Assembly (NCBI GenBank): GCA_028278525.1
Contig: JANQEE010000009.1
Span: 1 to 64,000 of the forward strand
DNA from: Minwuiaceae bacterium
GTDB taxonomy: Bacteria; Pseudomonadota; Alphaproteobacteria; Minwuiales; Minwuiaceae
Length of the DNA stretch: 64,000 nucleotides
Direction: 5' to 3'
Positions 39,209 through 48,391 of the stretch are shown one piece after another. The position numbers and the translations under genes were made by a program. How positions within the stretch are numbered: the first letter of the stretch is position 1; each line of letters opens with the position of its first letter. The notes below the pieces were generated by a model, which had not been told where the DNA came from, searched no databases, and saw nothing but the letters and a program-made list of their open reading frames with translations.

Positions 39209-40093
39209 ATGGAAACAAAAGCATTCGATGACCGTGACGGCCTCATTTGGTACAACGGCGATCTCGTCCCCTGGAGGGACGCAAACGTCCATATCCTGAC
39301 CCACGGCTTGCATTATGCCAGCAGCGTGTTCGAAGGCGAACGTGTATACGATGGAGAAGTGTTCAAGCTAACCGAGCATTCGGAAAGATTGGTCACGTCC
39401 GCCCGCCTCATGGACTTCGAAATACCCTATTCCGCCGCGGAAATCGACAGCGCGACGCGGGCCGTGGTCGCCGCCAACCGGATCGGCGACGGCTATGTCC
39501 GTCCGGTGGCCTGGCGCGGCAGCGAAATGATGGGCGTCTCGGCGCAGCAGAATCGCATCAATCTGGCGATCGCCGCCTGGGTCTGGCCGAGCTATTTCGA
39601 CCCGGAGGAACGGCTGCGCGGCATCCGCCTGCAGATCTCGAAATGGCGCCGTCCGAACCCGGAGACCGCGCCGGTCCAGTCGAAGGCTGCCGGTCTCTAT
39701 ATGATCTGCACCATGGGCAAGCACGCCGCCGAAGCGGAAGGCTACCAGGACGCCCTGATGCTGGACTGGCGCGGCCGAGTGGCCGAAGCAACCGGCGCCA
39801 ACATCTTCTTCACCAGGAGCAATGAGCTGCATACCCCGACGCCGGATTGCTTCCTGGACGGCATCACCCGGCGGACGGTGATCGAGCTGGCGCGGATGCG
39901 CGGCTACGAGATCGTCGAGCGGGTGATCATGCCGGAGGAGATGGGCAACTTCGAGGAGTGCTTCCTGACGGGGACCGCGGCGGAAGTGACGCCGGTCCGC
40001 GAAATCGGCCCGTACCGGTTCACCCCGGGCGTCATCTGCCAGCAGATGATCGAAGACTTCGAGAACACGGTTCGCCGCCGCGCGGCAGCCTGA
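39209..40093 (+). CDS. ilvE: Branched-chain amino acid aminotransferase
   Basis: Fold-type IV PLP aminotransferase for the last step of leucine, isoleucine and valine synthesis. The product has 294 residues. Family features are the N-terminal LIWYNGDLVPWRDANVHILT, the Arg in HSERLVTSARLMDF, the PLP lysine in VQSKAAGLYMICTMGKHAAE, and the C-terminal loop FLTGTAAEVTPV. The ATG at 39209 follows AGGAAGAG; the upstream open frame from 39134 is not used. A terminator follows the gene. Confidence 0.94.
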   Translation: METKAFDDRDGLIWYNGDLVPWRDANVHILTHGLHYASSVFEGERVYDGEVFKLTEHSERLVTSARLMDFEIPYSAAEIDSATRAVVAANRIGDGYVRPVAWRGSEMMGVSAQQNRINLAIAAWVWPSYFDPEERLRGIRLQISKWRRPNPETAPVQSKAAGLYMICTMGKHAAEAEGYQDALMLDWRGRVAEATGANIFFTRSNELHTPTPDCFLDGITRRTVIELARMRGYEIVERVIMPEEMGNFEECFLTGTAAEVTPVREIGPYRFTPGVICQQMIEDFENTVRRRAAA

Positions 40094-40114
40094 CGTCAAC
40101 CGTAGCGTGCGAGG

Positions 40115-40140
40115 AAGGGCGGAGCGGATGCTCCGCCCTT
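40115..40140 (+). terminator. Terminator after ilvE
   Basis: AAGGGCGGAGC (40115-40125) and GCTCCGCCCTT (40130-40140) form an 11-bp perfect stem with a GGAT tetraloop, 21 bp after the ilvE stop, followed by TCCGCTTCTTTGG. Confidence 0.7.
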
Positions 40141-40182
40141 TCCGCTTCTTTGGTTTCCTTTCACGCGGCGGTATGGTCAGCC

Positions 40183-40734
40183 ATGCGACCGAAGTTAAAA
40201 AAATCTCCACAGGACGTTCCCCGGCAAGCCCTGAAGGTCTGGCGGGAGGACGGTCAGACTCTGTTCAAAGTCGCGGAAATCGCGCTACCGGTCACCGGCG
40301 ACAACACGGCGTTGGAAGCGGCGGCCCGCAAACGCGCCCGCAATATCGAAGCGCAGATCACCTACGCCTATTGCCTGGACGAGCCTGCCAGCAGCGCCTG
40401 GTGGCAGGATTGGGGCGGTTACGATCTGGAACCGGAGATCGCCTACGCCTCGGTACTCGCGCGAAAAGACGTGGCGGAGCGCCTGCAGGCCTTCGACCCG
40501 GCGGATAAGAAGCATGGCTGCGCGAACATCGACGAGTATCGCGATCTGCTGTTCGTGGAATATGCCAACAAACTGTCCACGGCGGACGTGGAGCGCGGCT
40601 TCAAGGCATGGGTCGCCGAGATGCCGGCAGATGCCCGCGACTGTTTCCGGAAAGATCTGGCGATCTGGCTAAGCGAACCGCCATGCAGGCCCGCCCGGAA
40701 GCCAGGCGCTCGACCCCGCAGGTCAAGGCGCTAG
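40183..40734 (+). CDS. Hypothetical protein, unrecognised
   Basis: A 183-residue soluble protein without signal peptide or membrane segment. Its visible features are a helical segment GDNTALEAAARKRARNIEAQ, an aromatic patch (SSAWWQDWGGYDLEPEI), and a very basic C-terminal tail (RPARKPGARPRRSRR). I cannot place it in a family. The frame is open far upstream through ilvE, but the ATG at 40183 is the first after the ilvE terminator. Its TAG overlaps the stop of convergent moaE. Confidence 0.6.
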   Translation: MRPKLKKSPQDVPRQALKVWREDGQTLFKVAEIALPVTGDNTALEAAARKRARNIEAQITYAYCLDEPASSAWWQDWGGYDLEPEIAYASVLARKDVAERLQAFDPADKKHGCANIDEYRDLLFVEYANKLSTADVERGFKAWVAEMPADARDCFRKDLAIWLSEPPCRPARKPGARPRRSRR

Positions 40735-41183
40735 GCCTTCCGCCAGCGCTCCGCGGCGGCATCGTCGCTGTCGCGCGCTGCCACCCACTTTTCGCCGTCC
40801 GGCGTCGCTTCCGCCTTCCAGAACGGCGCCTTGGTCTTCAGCCAGTCGATCAGGAAATGGCAAGCTTCGAAGGCCGCCTCCCGGTGCGCCGACGCGGCGA
40901 TCACCAGCACGATCCGGTCGCCCGGCTCAAGCCGGCCATGGCGGTGGACGATTAGCGTGGCGTCCAAGGGCCAGCGCCGGTGCGCCTCCGCCTCGATATC
41001 GGCGAGCTGACGCTCGGTCATTGCCGGGTAATGCTCCAGCGTCAGCGCTTCCACCCCGTGGCCGTCGGCAAAATCGCGGACCAGGCCGACGAAGCTTACG
41101 ATGCCGCCGATCCTGGTGTTGCCGGCAACCAGCGCATCCAGCTCCCGGCCGGGGTCGAAATCTTCGGTCTGAACCCGGATCAC
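40731..41183 (-). CDS. moaE: Molybdopterin synthase catalytic subunit MoaE
   Basis: Large subunit of molybdopterin synthase, which moves sulfur from MoaD to the precursor cPMP. The product has 150 residues. Typical segments are GGIVSFVGLVRDF, LTLEHYPAMTERQL, IVHRHGRLEPGDRIVLVIAA and the catalytic Lys region DWLKTKAPFWKAE. It lies 4 bp downstream of moaD, and both lie after pgsA on the same strand. Molybdopterin is needed by MsrP in this window. Confidence 0.95.
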   Translation of the reverse strand: MIRVQTEDFDPGRELDALVAGNTRIGGIVSFVGLVRDFADGHGVEALTLEHYPAMTERQLADIEAEAHRRWPLDATLIVHRHGRLEPGDRIVLVIAASAHREAAFEACHFLIDWLKTKAPFWKAEATPDGEKWVAARDSDDAAAERWRKA

Positions 41184-41187
41184 GCCG

Positions 41188-41439
41188 TCAGCCCCCGGTC
41201 ACCGGCGGAAAGAAGGCGACCTCGTCCCCATCCCCGACCGGGTGGTCGAGCCCGACATATTCCTGGTTGACGGCGACGCGCACCACGGAGAGGTCGGACA
41301 ACGCCTCTTGGTAACCGCCGCCGCGTGCCTTCAGATGCTCGACCAGCCCGCCGACATCGGCCACGCCGTCGGGCAAAGCCATCTGCTCTTCCGCGACGCC
41401 GGTCCGCTCCCGTATCCAGGCGAAGTACAACAACTGCAT
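41188..41439 (-). CDS. moaD: Molybdopterin synthase sulfur carrier subunit MoaD
   Basis: Ubiquitin-fold sulfur carrier of 83 residues, starting MQLLYFAWIRERTGVAEEQM and ending in the functional VTGG, whose terminal Gly is thiocarboxylated. It lies between moeA and moaE with 4-11 bp gaps, so the three are co-transcribed. Confidence 0.95.
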   Translation of the reverse strand: MQLLYFAWIRERTGVAEEQMALPDGVADVGGLVEHLKARGGGYQEALSDLSVVRVAVNQEYVGLDHPVGDGDEVAFFPPVTGG

Positions 41440-41450
41440 GGCGATCCCCG

Positions 41451-42707
41451 TCAGCCCAAAACTTCCGAAAACGGCAGAAAGTCGACCATCTCGCCGGCGC
41501 TAAGCTCGGTCATCCGCTCCGGCAGCTCGACCAGGCCGTCGGCGGCGACCAGCGAACTGATGATGCCGGACCCCTGCTTGTCGAACTTGAACGCGGCGAG
41601 GCGGCCGCCGTCGTCCGTGCCGAGCCGCGCGCGCAGCCATTCGCGCCGATCCAGTTTCTTGCGATGCGCGAAGGCGGCCGGCACCTTGTAGAGCGACGGC
41701 CGCAGGTCGACGGCCCCGCCGAGCCTGAGTACGATCGGCCGGGCGAAGCGCAGGAAACAGACCATCACCGCCACCGGATTGCCGGGCAGCCCGACGAACG
41801 CCGTGCCGTTCACATGGCCAAGCGCCAGGGGCCGGCCCGGCTTGATCGCCAGCCGCCAGAAATGCAGCGCGCCCAGCGCCTCGACCGCCGCTTTGACATG
41901 ATCCTCCTCGCCGGTGGACACACCGCCCGAGGTCAACAACAAGTCATGGTCGCCCGCCGCCGCGGCCAGCGCATCCCGCACCGCGTCCGCCCGGTCCGGC
42001 AGAATACCGAGGTCGGAGATGGCGCAGCCGAGCCCCTGCAAAAGCCCGCGCAGCATGTAGCGGTTGGCGTCGTAGATCTCGCCCGGGGTCAGCCCGCCGC
42101 CCGGCTCCCGCACCTCGTCGCCGGTCGAGAACAGACCGACCCGGACCGGCCGGTAAACAGCCAGTTCGGCCATGCCACCCGCCGCCGCAAGGCCGATCTC
42201 CTGGGGCCTGAGCCGCGCCCCGCGGCGCAGGATGACGGCACCCGCCGCGATATCCTCGCCGGCCTTGCGCCGATTGGCGCCCGGCTTCAGCCCCGGCGGG
42301 ACGGAAACCGTATCGCCCTCGACAGTGACATCCTCCTGCATGACGACGGTATCCAGCGCGGCCGGCATCACCGCGCCGGTGAATATCCGCACCGCCGCGC
42401 CCGATGGCACTGCATCGCGCCAGGGATGGCCGGCGGTGGCGCGGCCGGCCACCGGCAGATGGCTGTCGCGGTCCGGCCGCAGGTCCGAGAACCGCAGCGC
42501 ATAGCCGTCGACCGCCGCGTTGTCGTGCGGCGGCGACGCCTCTCTGGCCACCACGTCTTCCGACAGCACGCGATGCAGCGCGGCGCTCAGCGGCACTGTC
42601 TCATGCCCGGTTACGGGCTCGATCCGCCGATCCAGGATCTCCAGCGCCTCGTCGGCTGACATCAGCGCGCCGCCGAAGGCGAAACAATCGTCGCTAAGCT
42701 GGGTCAT
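41451..42707 (-). CDS. moeA: Molybdopterin molybdenumtransferase MoeA
   Basis: Inserts molybdate into adenylated molybdopterin. The 418-residue product shows the MoeA N-terminus (SADEALEILDRRIEPVTGHE), the segment SPPHDNAAVDGYALRFSDL, the GLFSTGDEVREPG signature, the MoCF_biosynth fold with DLLLTSGGVSTGEEDHVK, and the FVGLPGNPVAVMVCF motif. The open frame continues upstream to 42857 inside pgsA, but the ATG at 42707 gives the normal family length. It lies 20 bp after pgsA and 11 bp before moaD. Confidence 0.94.
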   Translation of the reverse strand: MTQLSDDCFAFGGALMSADEALEILDRRIEPVTGHETVPLSAALHRVLSEDVVAREASPPHDNAAVDGYALRFSDLRPDRDSHLPVAGRATAGHPWRDAVPSGAAVRIFTGAVMPAALDTVVMQEDVTVEGDTVSVPPGLKPGANRRKAGEDIAAGAVILRRGARLRPQEIGLAAAGGMAELAVYRPVRVGLFSTGDEVREPGGGLTPGEIYDANRYMLRGLLQGLGCAISDLGILPDRADAVRDALAAAAGDHDLLLTSGGVSTGEEDHVKAAVEALGALHFWRLAIKPGRPLALGHVNGTAFVGLPGNPVAVMVCFLRFARPIVLRLGGAVDLRPSLYKVPAAFAHRKKLDRREWLRARLGTDDGGRLAAFKFDKQGSGIISSLVAADGLVELPERMTELSAGEMVDFLPFSEVLG

Positions 42708-42727
42708 CGGCTTATCGCCCGGACCGT

Positions 42728-43336
42728 CTAGCCGGCCCGGCGGGTCGGCGGCGCGGAGGACGATTCCGGCTCGGCCGGCTGGTCTTCGACCATATGTTTG
42801 AGGCCGGCCCGCAGGTAGTCGTATCCGGTCACCAGCGTCAGCACGCCGGCGACCCAAAGCAGGGCAAGGCCGACCTCTACCGGGTGCAGCGGCGCCCAGC
42901 CGGCGTTGCCGATCAGCAGCACGCTAAGGGCCGCGATCTGCGCCGTGGTCTTCCATTTCGCAAGTTTGGTGACCGGCATGCCGACCCGAAGCTCGGCCAG
43001 GAACTCGCGCAGCCCGGAGACGAAGATCTCCCGGCAGAGAATGATCAGCGCCGGCAGGATATGCCAGCCACTGACCCGGTCGACCGCCACCAGCATCAGG
43101 ATGGTGGCTGCCACCAGCAGCTTGTCCGCCACGGGATCCAGAAAGCGCCCGAAAGCCGACGTGATGCCGTGCTTTCGCGCCAGGGCGCCGTCGAAATAGT
43201 CGGTCACGCCGGCGCCGGCGAACAGGGCGAAGGTTACCCAGTTGGCCAGGTTGCCGGGCAGATAAAAGGCCGCGACCAAGGCGGGGATCACGACAATCCG
43301 TGACAACGTCAACAGATTGGGAAGCGAGGTTAACAT
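42728..43336 (-). CDS. pgsA: CDP-diacylglycerol-glycerol-3-phosphate 3-phosphatidyltransferase
   Basis: Commits CDP-diacylglycerol to phosphatidylglycerol synthesis in the inner membrane. The product has 202 residues with about five membrane segments. The CDP-alcohol phosphotransferase motif D-G-x2-A-R-x8-G-x3-D-x3-D is visible across DYFDGALARK and FGRFLDPVAD. The C-terminal tail is polar (EDQPAEPESSSAPPTRR). It lies 54 bp downstream of uvrC, a conserved neighbour pair in alphaproteobacteria. Confidence 0.95.
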   Translation of the reverse strand: MLTSLPNLLTLSRIVVIPALVAAFYLPGNLANWVTFALFAGAGVTDYFDGALARKHGITSAFGRFLDPVADKLLVAATILMLVAVDRVSGWHILPALIILCREIFVSGLREFLAELRVGMPVTKLAKWKTTAQIAALSVLLIGNAGWAPLHPVEVGLALLWVAGVLTLVTGYDYLRAGLKHMVEDQPAEPESSSAPPTRRAG

Positions 43337-43390
43337 GGTAAATTTCCGCGGTTCTCGGCCGGCCCAGCGAGCGCACGAATAATAGCACTA

Positions 43391-45334
43391 TTATCCCTCC
43401 GGGTGAAAATGGTCATAGACCGCATGCGCCACGGCTTTGCTGATCCCGTCGACCGCCGCCAGATCCTCCAGCCCGGCCTGGGCGACCGCCTTGGCGGACC
43501 CGAACCGAAGCAGCAGCGCCTTTTTGCGCCGGGCGCCGACGCCCGGGATCTCGTCCAGTGGCGACCGCACGATGGCCTTCGAGCGCCGCGCCCGGTGGGT
43601 ACCGATGGCGAAGCGGTGCGCCTCGTCCCGCAGACGCTGCAGGAAGTACAGGACGGGGTCGCGCTCCGGCATGGAAAACGGGGGCTTGCCGGGCAGGAAG
43701 AACTGCTCCCGGCCGGCATTGCGGTCCGGCCCTTTGGCGATCCCCACCACCGCCAGATCGGACACGCCAAGGTCCGATAGGACCTCCACCGCGACGCCCA
43801 GTTGGCCGCGGCCGCCGTCGATCAGCAGCAGGTCCGGCCACCGGCCCGCCTCCTCCCGGCCCGGATCCTCCTTCATCAGCCGGGCGAAGCGGCGGTTCAG
43901 CACCTCGCGCAGCATCGCATAGTCGTCGCCCGGCGCGATCTCCTTCGACTTGATGTTGAACTTCCGGTAGGCCGCCTTGTTCATGCCGTCGGGGCCGGCG
44001 ACGATCATCGCGCCGACCGGTTCCGTCCCCGAAATGTGCGAATTGTCGTAGACCTCGATCCGTTGCGGTGGATTGTCGAGGCCGAATGCTTCCGCCACGC
44101 CGGTGAGCAACTTGCGCTGGGACGCGCTTTCGGCGAACCGTCGGCCAAGCGCGTCCCGGGCATTGACCAGGGCCTGGTCGACCAGCTTGCGTTTCGGCCC
44201 GCGATGCGGCGCCGTCACCTCGACCTTGCGGTCGGCGCGAATGCTCAAGGCTTCCGCGATAAGCGCCTGCCCGTCCACGCTTTCGCTCAGCATCACCTGC
44301 TTCGGCGGCGGCCTGCTGTCGTAGAACTGGCTGACGAAGGCGGCCAGGACTTCCGCGGCGGTCTGGTCCCGGCCGTGGCTTGGGAAATAGGCCCGATTGC
44401 CGTAATTCTGGCCGGCCCGGAAAAAGAACACCTGGATGCAGGTCTGGCCGGCCTCCTGATGGGCGGCGATCACATCCGCTTCCTTGACGCCCTCCACATT
44501 GATGCCCTGGCGGGCGTGGATATGAGCCAGAGCGCGAATCCGGTCGCGATAGATGGCGGCGGTCTCGTAATCCAGCTTCTCGCTGGCGGCCTGCATGGCG
44601 TCCGCCATCCGCTTCTGCACCTGCTGGCTTTTGCCTGATAGAAAGTCCCGCGTCTGTTTGACCAGCGCGGCGTAATCGTCAGCCGAGATACGGCCGACGC
44701 AAGGCGCGGTGCATCTTTTGATCTGATACATCAAACAGGGTCGGGTCCGCAGCTCGAACTCGCTGTCCGTGCAGGATCTGAGCGGGAACGCCCGCTGCAA
44801 CGCGGCCAACGTCTGGTGGACCGCGCCGGCGGACGCGAACGGTCCGTAATACTCGCCCTTGCGATTGCGCGCGCCGCGGTACTTGGTGATCTGCGGCCAG
44901 CCGTGATCGTCGGTAATCAGGATGTACGGAAACGACTTGTCGTCACGCAAAATGACGTTGAAGCGCGGCTTCAGCCGCTTGATCATATTCGCTTCGAGCA
45001 GCAGGGCCTCGACCTCGGTGTGGGTGGAGGCGACCTCGAGCGTCCGGGTCATCTGCACCATACGCAGTATGCGGGTCGTCAGCCCCGCCGACTTCGTGTA
45101 GCTGGCCACCCGTTTGCGAAGGTTCTTGGCCTTGCCGACATACAGCAGATCGCCCTTTCGGTCGAACATACGGTAGACACCGGGGCCCATCGGCAGCGAC
45201 TTGAGCTGGCGCCGAATGATTTCGGCGCCGGGTACCTCTTCCACCTCGGCCGGGTCCACCGTCGGCTGGTCGGCTGACTCGTCCGCCGGTTTCGGGATCC
45301 CCGATGGATCTGGGTGATGCTCGCTGCTTGGCAT
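43391..45334 (-). CDS. uvrC: Excinuclease ABC subunit C
   Basis: Dual-incision nuclease of nucleotide excision repair, 647 residues from the ATG at 45334 ([15 protein letters not shown]); the frame opens at 45385. The N-terminal GIY-YIG nuclease is [20 protein letters not shown]. The Cys-containing region [17 protein letters not shown] and a UVR motif follow, then the RNase H-like C-nuclease ([20 protein letters not shown]) and helix-hairpin-helix repeats near the end ([20 protein letters not shown]). All catalytic regions look intact. Confidence 0.96.
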   Translation of the reverse strand: MPSSEHHPDPSGIPKPADESADQPTVDPAEVEEVPGAEIIRRQLKSLPMGPGVYRMFDRKGDLLYVGKAKNLRKRVASYTKSAGLTTRILRMVQMTRTLEVASTHTEVEALLLEANMIKRLKPRFNVILRDDKSFPYILITDDHGWPQITKYRGARNRKGEYYGPFASAGAVHQTLAALQRAFPLRSCTDSEFELRTRPCLMYQIKRCTAPCVGRISADDYAALVKQTRDFLSGKSQQVQKRMADAMQAASEKLDYETAAIYRDRIRALAHIHARQGINVEGVKEADVIAAHQEAGQTCIQVFFFRAGQNYGNRAYFPSHGRDQTAAEVLAAFVSQFYDSRPPPKQVMLSESVDGQALIAEALSIRADRKVEVTAPHRGPKRKLVDQALVNARDALGRRFAESASQRKLLTGVAEAFGLDNPPQRIEVYDNSHISGTEPVGAMIVAGPDGMNKAAYRKFNIKSKEIAPGDDYAMLREVLNRRFARLMKEDPGREEAGRWPDLLLIDGGRGQLGVAVEVLSDLGVSDLAVVGIAKGPDRNAGREQFFLPGKPPFSMPERDPVLYFLQRLRDEAHRFAIGTHRARRSKAIVRSPLDEIPGVGARRKKALLLRFGSAKAVAQAGLEDLAAVDGISKAVAHAVYDHFHPEG

Positions 45335-45498
45335 GTTTCTCCGGATATTGCCTTTTCGGCCCGGCAGGTCAATCACGCCCGCCAATGACCTTTTCTTTGC
45401 AATTCGTTTACCATTTCCACGATTTTTGTGGATAACATTGTGGGCAAAGAGGTACCTGGGCAGCCGCTAGCGGCAGGTTCCTTGACGTTTGACGAACT

Positions 45499-45520
45499 TG
45501 CCTATTTTTTAGGCATTTTT
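45499..45520 (+). terminator. Terminator-like stem with T-run in the uvrC upstream gap
   Basis: TGCCTA (45499-45504) and TAGGCA (45510-45515), loop TTTTT, followed by TTTTT. On the plus strand no annotated gene precedes it, so it may end an unannotated transcript starting near 45400. The 525-bp gap (45335-45859) is AT-rich around 45400-45570 and otherwise shows only the hairpin at 45786. Confidence 0.4.
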
Positions 45521-45785
45521 ACTAACTAATTGTTTTTCAATATGTTTTTGAATGTCAACAACCAACTTAACCGAATTATCGCCGGACCGCCGCGCCTGAG
45601 GCCGACTGAAGGGACTATAGGTCAGGTCATGTGTATAAATTCCGCTACGAATAGGCTAATCAGCCAATTGCATCAGGCAACTATCGCGAAATCGTGCTAG
45701 TCAGCCGCACATAGTGCGCCTGCGATAGCGGTCGCGACCGTGCGGAAAACAAGGGCTTTTTTCGCACCGGTGCGAGACCGGCAAG

Positions 45786-45806
45786 GGCCGGACACCCGGT
45801 CCGGTC
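45786..45806 (-). terminator. Stem-loop downstream of the SDR gene
   Basis: GGCCGGAC (45786-45793) pairs with GTCCGGTC (45799-45806) with one G-T pair, 53 bp past the SDR stop on the minus strand. No T-run, so a weak call. Confidence 0.35.
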
Positions 45807-45859
45807 GAATGCGGAATATGATCCTGAGCCGATCATGGGCGACCTGACCACCATACCGG

Positions 45860-46618
45860 TCAGCCTCCGTCCTCGGGCGGCGCCCAAGGCAGATGCTGGC
45901 CGCCGTCGACCGCGATCATCTGGCCGGTAACGGCTTCGGCCCCCAGCAAATAGCGGACAGCGTCGCAGATATCGCCCACCTCCGCCCCCCGCCTTAGCGG
46001 GGTCGACCGGAACTCCTCGGCGAATGCCTCCGGGGACTGAAAGACATTCGCGATCGTCGGGCCCGGCCCGACGCCGTTTACTCGAACGCGCGGCGCCAGA
46101 GCCATGGCGAGAGTTTGCGTGACCGACCACAACGCCGCCTTGCTGTTGGTATAGGAAAAAAACGCGGGCGTCGGCTTCCACACCCGTTGGTCGATCATGT
46201 TGATGACGCTGCCGCGGTCTTCCGGTCCCAGCGCGGCCGCCAGGGCCTGGGCCAGAAAAAACGGCGCGCGGACATTGATCGCAAAATGCCTGTTCCAACT
46301 GTCCGGGCTGGCGTTCTGCGCGCTGTCGTCTTCGAAAATCGACGCGTTGTTGATCAGGCAATCGATCGGTCCCAACGCTGTGGCGGCGCGCGGCAGCAGG
46401 TCCATCGTCTGATCCATATCCGCCAGGTCGGCCGCCACGACAGCCGCCTGGCCGCCGGACGAGGCGACCTCCGCGGCCACCTGTTCTGCGGCGTCACGCG
46501 ATCGATGGTAGTGAACCGCGACCCGCCAGCCGCGGCGGCCAAGGTCCAGCGCGACGGCGCGGCCGATACGCAGCGCCGCGCCCGTGATCAGAACGCATCC
46601 TGGTGCCTTTTCGCTCAT
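45860..46618 (-). CDS. SDR family oxidoreductase, pteridine-reductase-like
   Basis: A 252-residue short-chain dehydrogenase. The cofactor loop is TGAALRIGRAVALDLGRRGW, where the Arg in place of the usual Gly-rich loop and NADPH preference resemble FolM/PTR1 pteridine reductases. The structural motif LINNAS and the catalytic YTNSK are present, with the Ser/Asp position in INMIDQRVWKPTPAFFSY. A role in reducing dihydromonapterin or dihydrofolate is the best guess. It is the next minus-strand gene after the Ca/Na exchanger. Confidence 0.87.
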   Translation of the reverse strand: MSEKAPGCVLITGAALRIGRAVALDLGRRGWRVAVHYHRSRDAAEQVAAEVASSGGQAAVVAADLADMDQTMDLLPRAATALGPIDCLINNASIFEDDSAQNASPDSWNRHFAINVRAPFFLAQALAAALGPEDRGSVINMIDQRVWKPTPAFFSYTNSKAALWSVTQTLAMALAPRVRVNGVGPGPTIANVFQSPEAFAEEFRSTPLRRGAEVGDICDAVRYLLGAEAVTGQMIAVDGGQHLPWAPPEDGG

Positions 46619-46638
46619 GCTTAGATGATATACCGCCG

Positions 46639-46680
46639 CGGCTAGCGCATCATCCGATCAATCGGATGATGCGCTAGCCG
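46639..46680. repeat. 20-bp inverted repeat overlapping the exchanger stop
   Basis: The arms 46639-46658 and 46661-46680 (CGGCTAGCGCATCATCCGAT and its reverse complement) are perfect, separated by CA. The exchanger stop codon lies within it. The core GCATCATCCGATCAATCGGA is shared with the 62-bp palindrome at 47831-47892 apart from three positions. Confidence 0.9.
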
Positions 46681-47660
46681 GCCACCGCCATCGCGTGAAC
46701 ACCGGACATGCCGTGAAACTGCGCGCTGAGGTAAAGCGTGTAGGCAATCAGGAAGAACGCGCCGGTAACGCGGCCGATCGGCTTGTCCCGCAGCGCAAAC
46801 GGGATGACCAGCACGGCGCACAGCAGCATGATCCATAGGTCGAAATTCAGGACCTTGTCGGTAATCGGCACCGGCGCGACGATGGCAGTCGCCCCCATGA
46901 TACCGAGGATGTTGAAAAGGTTGCTGCCGATCGCATTGCCGACCGCCACGTCGCCGTGGTGGCGGATGGCCGCGACGACACCGGTCACGACTTCCGGCAG
47001 GGACGTGCCCAAGGCGATCAGCGTTATGCCGATGACTTCGTCGGATACACCCATGCTTCGTGCGATGTCGGTCGCTCCATCGACCAGGAACCGGGAGCCG
47101 GCCACCAGCGCCGCGATGCCGATCACGATAAACAGCAACGAAACCCAGGGCGACTGGGGCATATGCTGCTCTATCTCTTCCGTCGCGGCCGCGACGGCGG
47201 CGGCGCCGGAGCGGCGTGCGCGGCGATAGGAATAGGACAGGAAGCCGACCAACAGGATCAGCAGGACCGTGCCCTGCAGGACGCTGAGCGAGCCGAGCCA
47301 GCACAGCATCATGAAAAAAATCGTCGCTAGGATCATTATAGATCCGTCGCGGCGCATCGACCGCGTATCGCACACGATCGGGAAAATCACCGCCGGCAGG
47401 CCAAGCACCAGCAGGATATTGGCGATGTTGCTGCCGACCACATTGCCAAGCGCGATACCCGGCGCGCCGCTCAGCGCCGCCTTCACGCAGACGAACAATT
47501 CCGGCGCCGACGTGCCGACCGAAACGATCGTCAATCCGATAATCAGCTTGGAAACGCCCATGCGCTCGGCCAGGGACACGGTGCCGCGCACCAAAACCTC
47601 TCCGCCGATCAACAAGAACACTAAGCCGGCGGCAACAAGGACATAGGGCATAGGCGTCAC
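46674..47660 (-). CDS. Calcium/sodium antiporter (CaCA family)
   Basis: A 328-residue inner-membrane exchanger with about ten TM helices in two homologous halves. The alpha-repeat motifs are GTSAPELFVCVKAAL with GNVVGSNIANILLVLG, and GTSLPEVVTGVVAAI with GNAIGSNLFNILGIMG. They contain the paired acidic residues that bind the cations. The halves are joined by a short charged cytoplasmic loop (YRRARRSGAAAVAAATEEIE). Starts at 47660 or 47651 are possible. It is related to YrbG-type proteins; the ion pair is inferred. Confidence 0.93.
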   Translation of the reverse strand: MTPMPYVLVAAGLVFLLIGGEVLVRGTVSLAERMGVSKLIIGLTIVSVGTSAPELFVCVKAALSGAPGIALGNVVGSNIANILLVLGLPAVIFPIVCDTRSMRRDGSIMILATIFFMMLCWLGSLSVLQGTVLLILLVGFLSYSYRRARRSGAAAVAAATEEIEQHMPQSPWVSLLFIVIGIAALVAGSRFLVDGATDIARSMGVSDEVIGITLIALGTSLPEVVTGVVAAIRHHGDVAVGNAIGSNLFNILGIMGATAIVAPVPITDKVLNFDLWIMLLCAVLVIPFALRDKPIGRVTGAFFLIAYTLYLSAQFHGMSGVHAMAVAG

Positions 47661-47830
47661 GGTGTAATGGAAAAGCGCCTGGAGAGGAAAATAACGGGTG
47701 CATCCGATGCAATCTGGACAGGGACACCCGCGCCAGCGCCACGGGTTCTTCTCCAGCCCAGCACGTTATATAGCGGCGCAATGGCCGTTGCGAAAGGCGC
47801 AAAGGAGAAAACGGAGATCACGGTGCCGTT

Positions 47831-47892
47831 TAGAGCATCGCCCGATCAACCGGAATCGCCTAGGCGATTCCGGTTGATCGGGCGATGCTCTA
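47831..47892. repeat. 62-bp perfect palindrome with no spacer
   Basis: 47831-47861 (TAGAGCATCGCCCGATCAAC...) is the exact reverse complement of 47862-47892, so the whole 62 bp is self-complementary around CCTAGG. It lies in the 273-bp gap between the exchanger start and the stop of the next minus-strand gene. It shares GCATC-N2-CCGATCAA-N-CGGA with the repeat at 46639. Confidence 0.95.
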
Positions 47893-47933
47893 ACGTCTTA
47901 AGATGGAGAGCGATATCCGAACGGTCTGAACCG

Positions 47934-48368
47934 CTACTGACCGATTATCCGCTGCAACAGCGCCGGGGCGACCTGGGTCAGCCACGTCATTATCGGGCCT
48001 GCATTGAGCTCCAGTACCTGGACGCCGCTCTTAAGCCACAAGGACACGGGCGCCAGCAGCGCGACCCCGGCAACGCAGATCGCGATCAGCGTGTGCACAC
48101 GGGCCCGCTTCAGTTCGATCTTGGTCGAGAGCAATTCGGTCTCAAGCAGGATCAACTGCCGCACATCCGGTGCGCGGCTCTGCCGCCGCTCCAATTCCGA
48201 GCGGGCAAGCACTTCCCGCCAGCTCAACTGGTTCCGTGAGGAATAGTCGATCCATTTCCGCGTCGCCAACGCGACCTTTATTTCCTCTTCGCGCATATCG
48301 CGAAGCATGGCTTTGAAAAGCCCCTGCTCCCGGAGCATCAGTGCTTTATCTGCGGAGGATTCTGCCAT
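47934..48368 (-). CDS. Hypothetical protein with membrane segment
   Basis: A 144-residue protein. The first 90 residues are charged and helical (LFKAMLRDMREEEIKVALAT, RQLILLETELLSTKIELKRA), followed by one clear TM helix near 98-118 (HTLIAICVAGVALLAPVSLW) and a second, weaker hydrophobic stretch near the end. No family is recognised. The ATG at 48368 is the natural start (MAESSADKALMLREQG). It lies just after a fragment of another membrane-protein gene damaged near the IS remnant. Confidence 0.65.
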   Translation of the reverse strand: MAESSADKALMLREQGLFKAMLRDMREEEIKVALATRKWIDYSSRNQLSWREVLARSELERRQSRAPDVRQLILLETELLSTKIELKRARVHTLIAICVAGVALLAPVSLWLKSGVQVLELNAGPIMTWLTQVAPALLQRIIGQ

Positions 48369-48391
48369 GACGTTGAAACCGGTCGATCCTG

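Noticed and set aside
39847-40180. N-terminal extension of the 40183-40734 gene into ilvE
   Set aside because: The extension is an out-of-frame shadow of ilvE and crosses the ilvE terminator.
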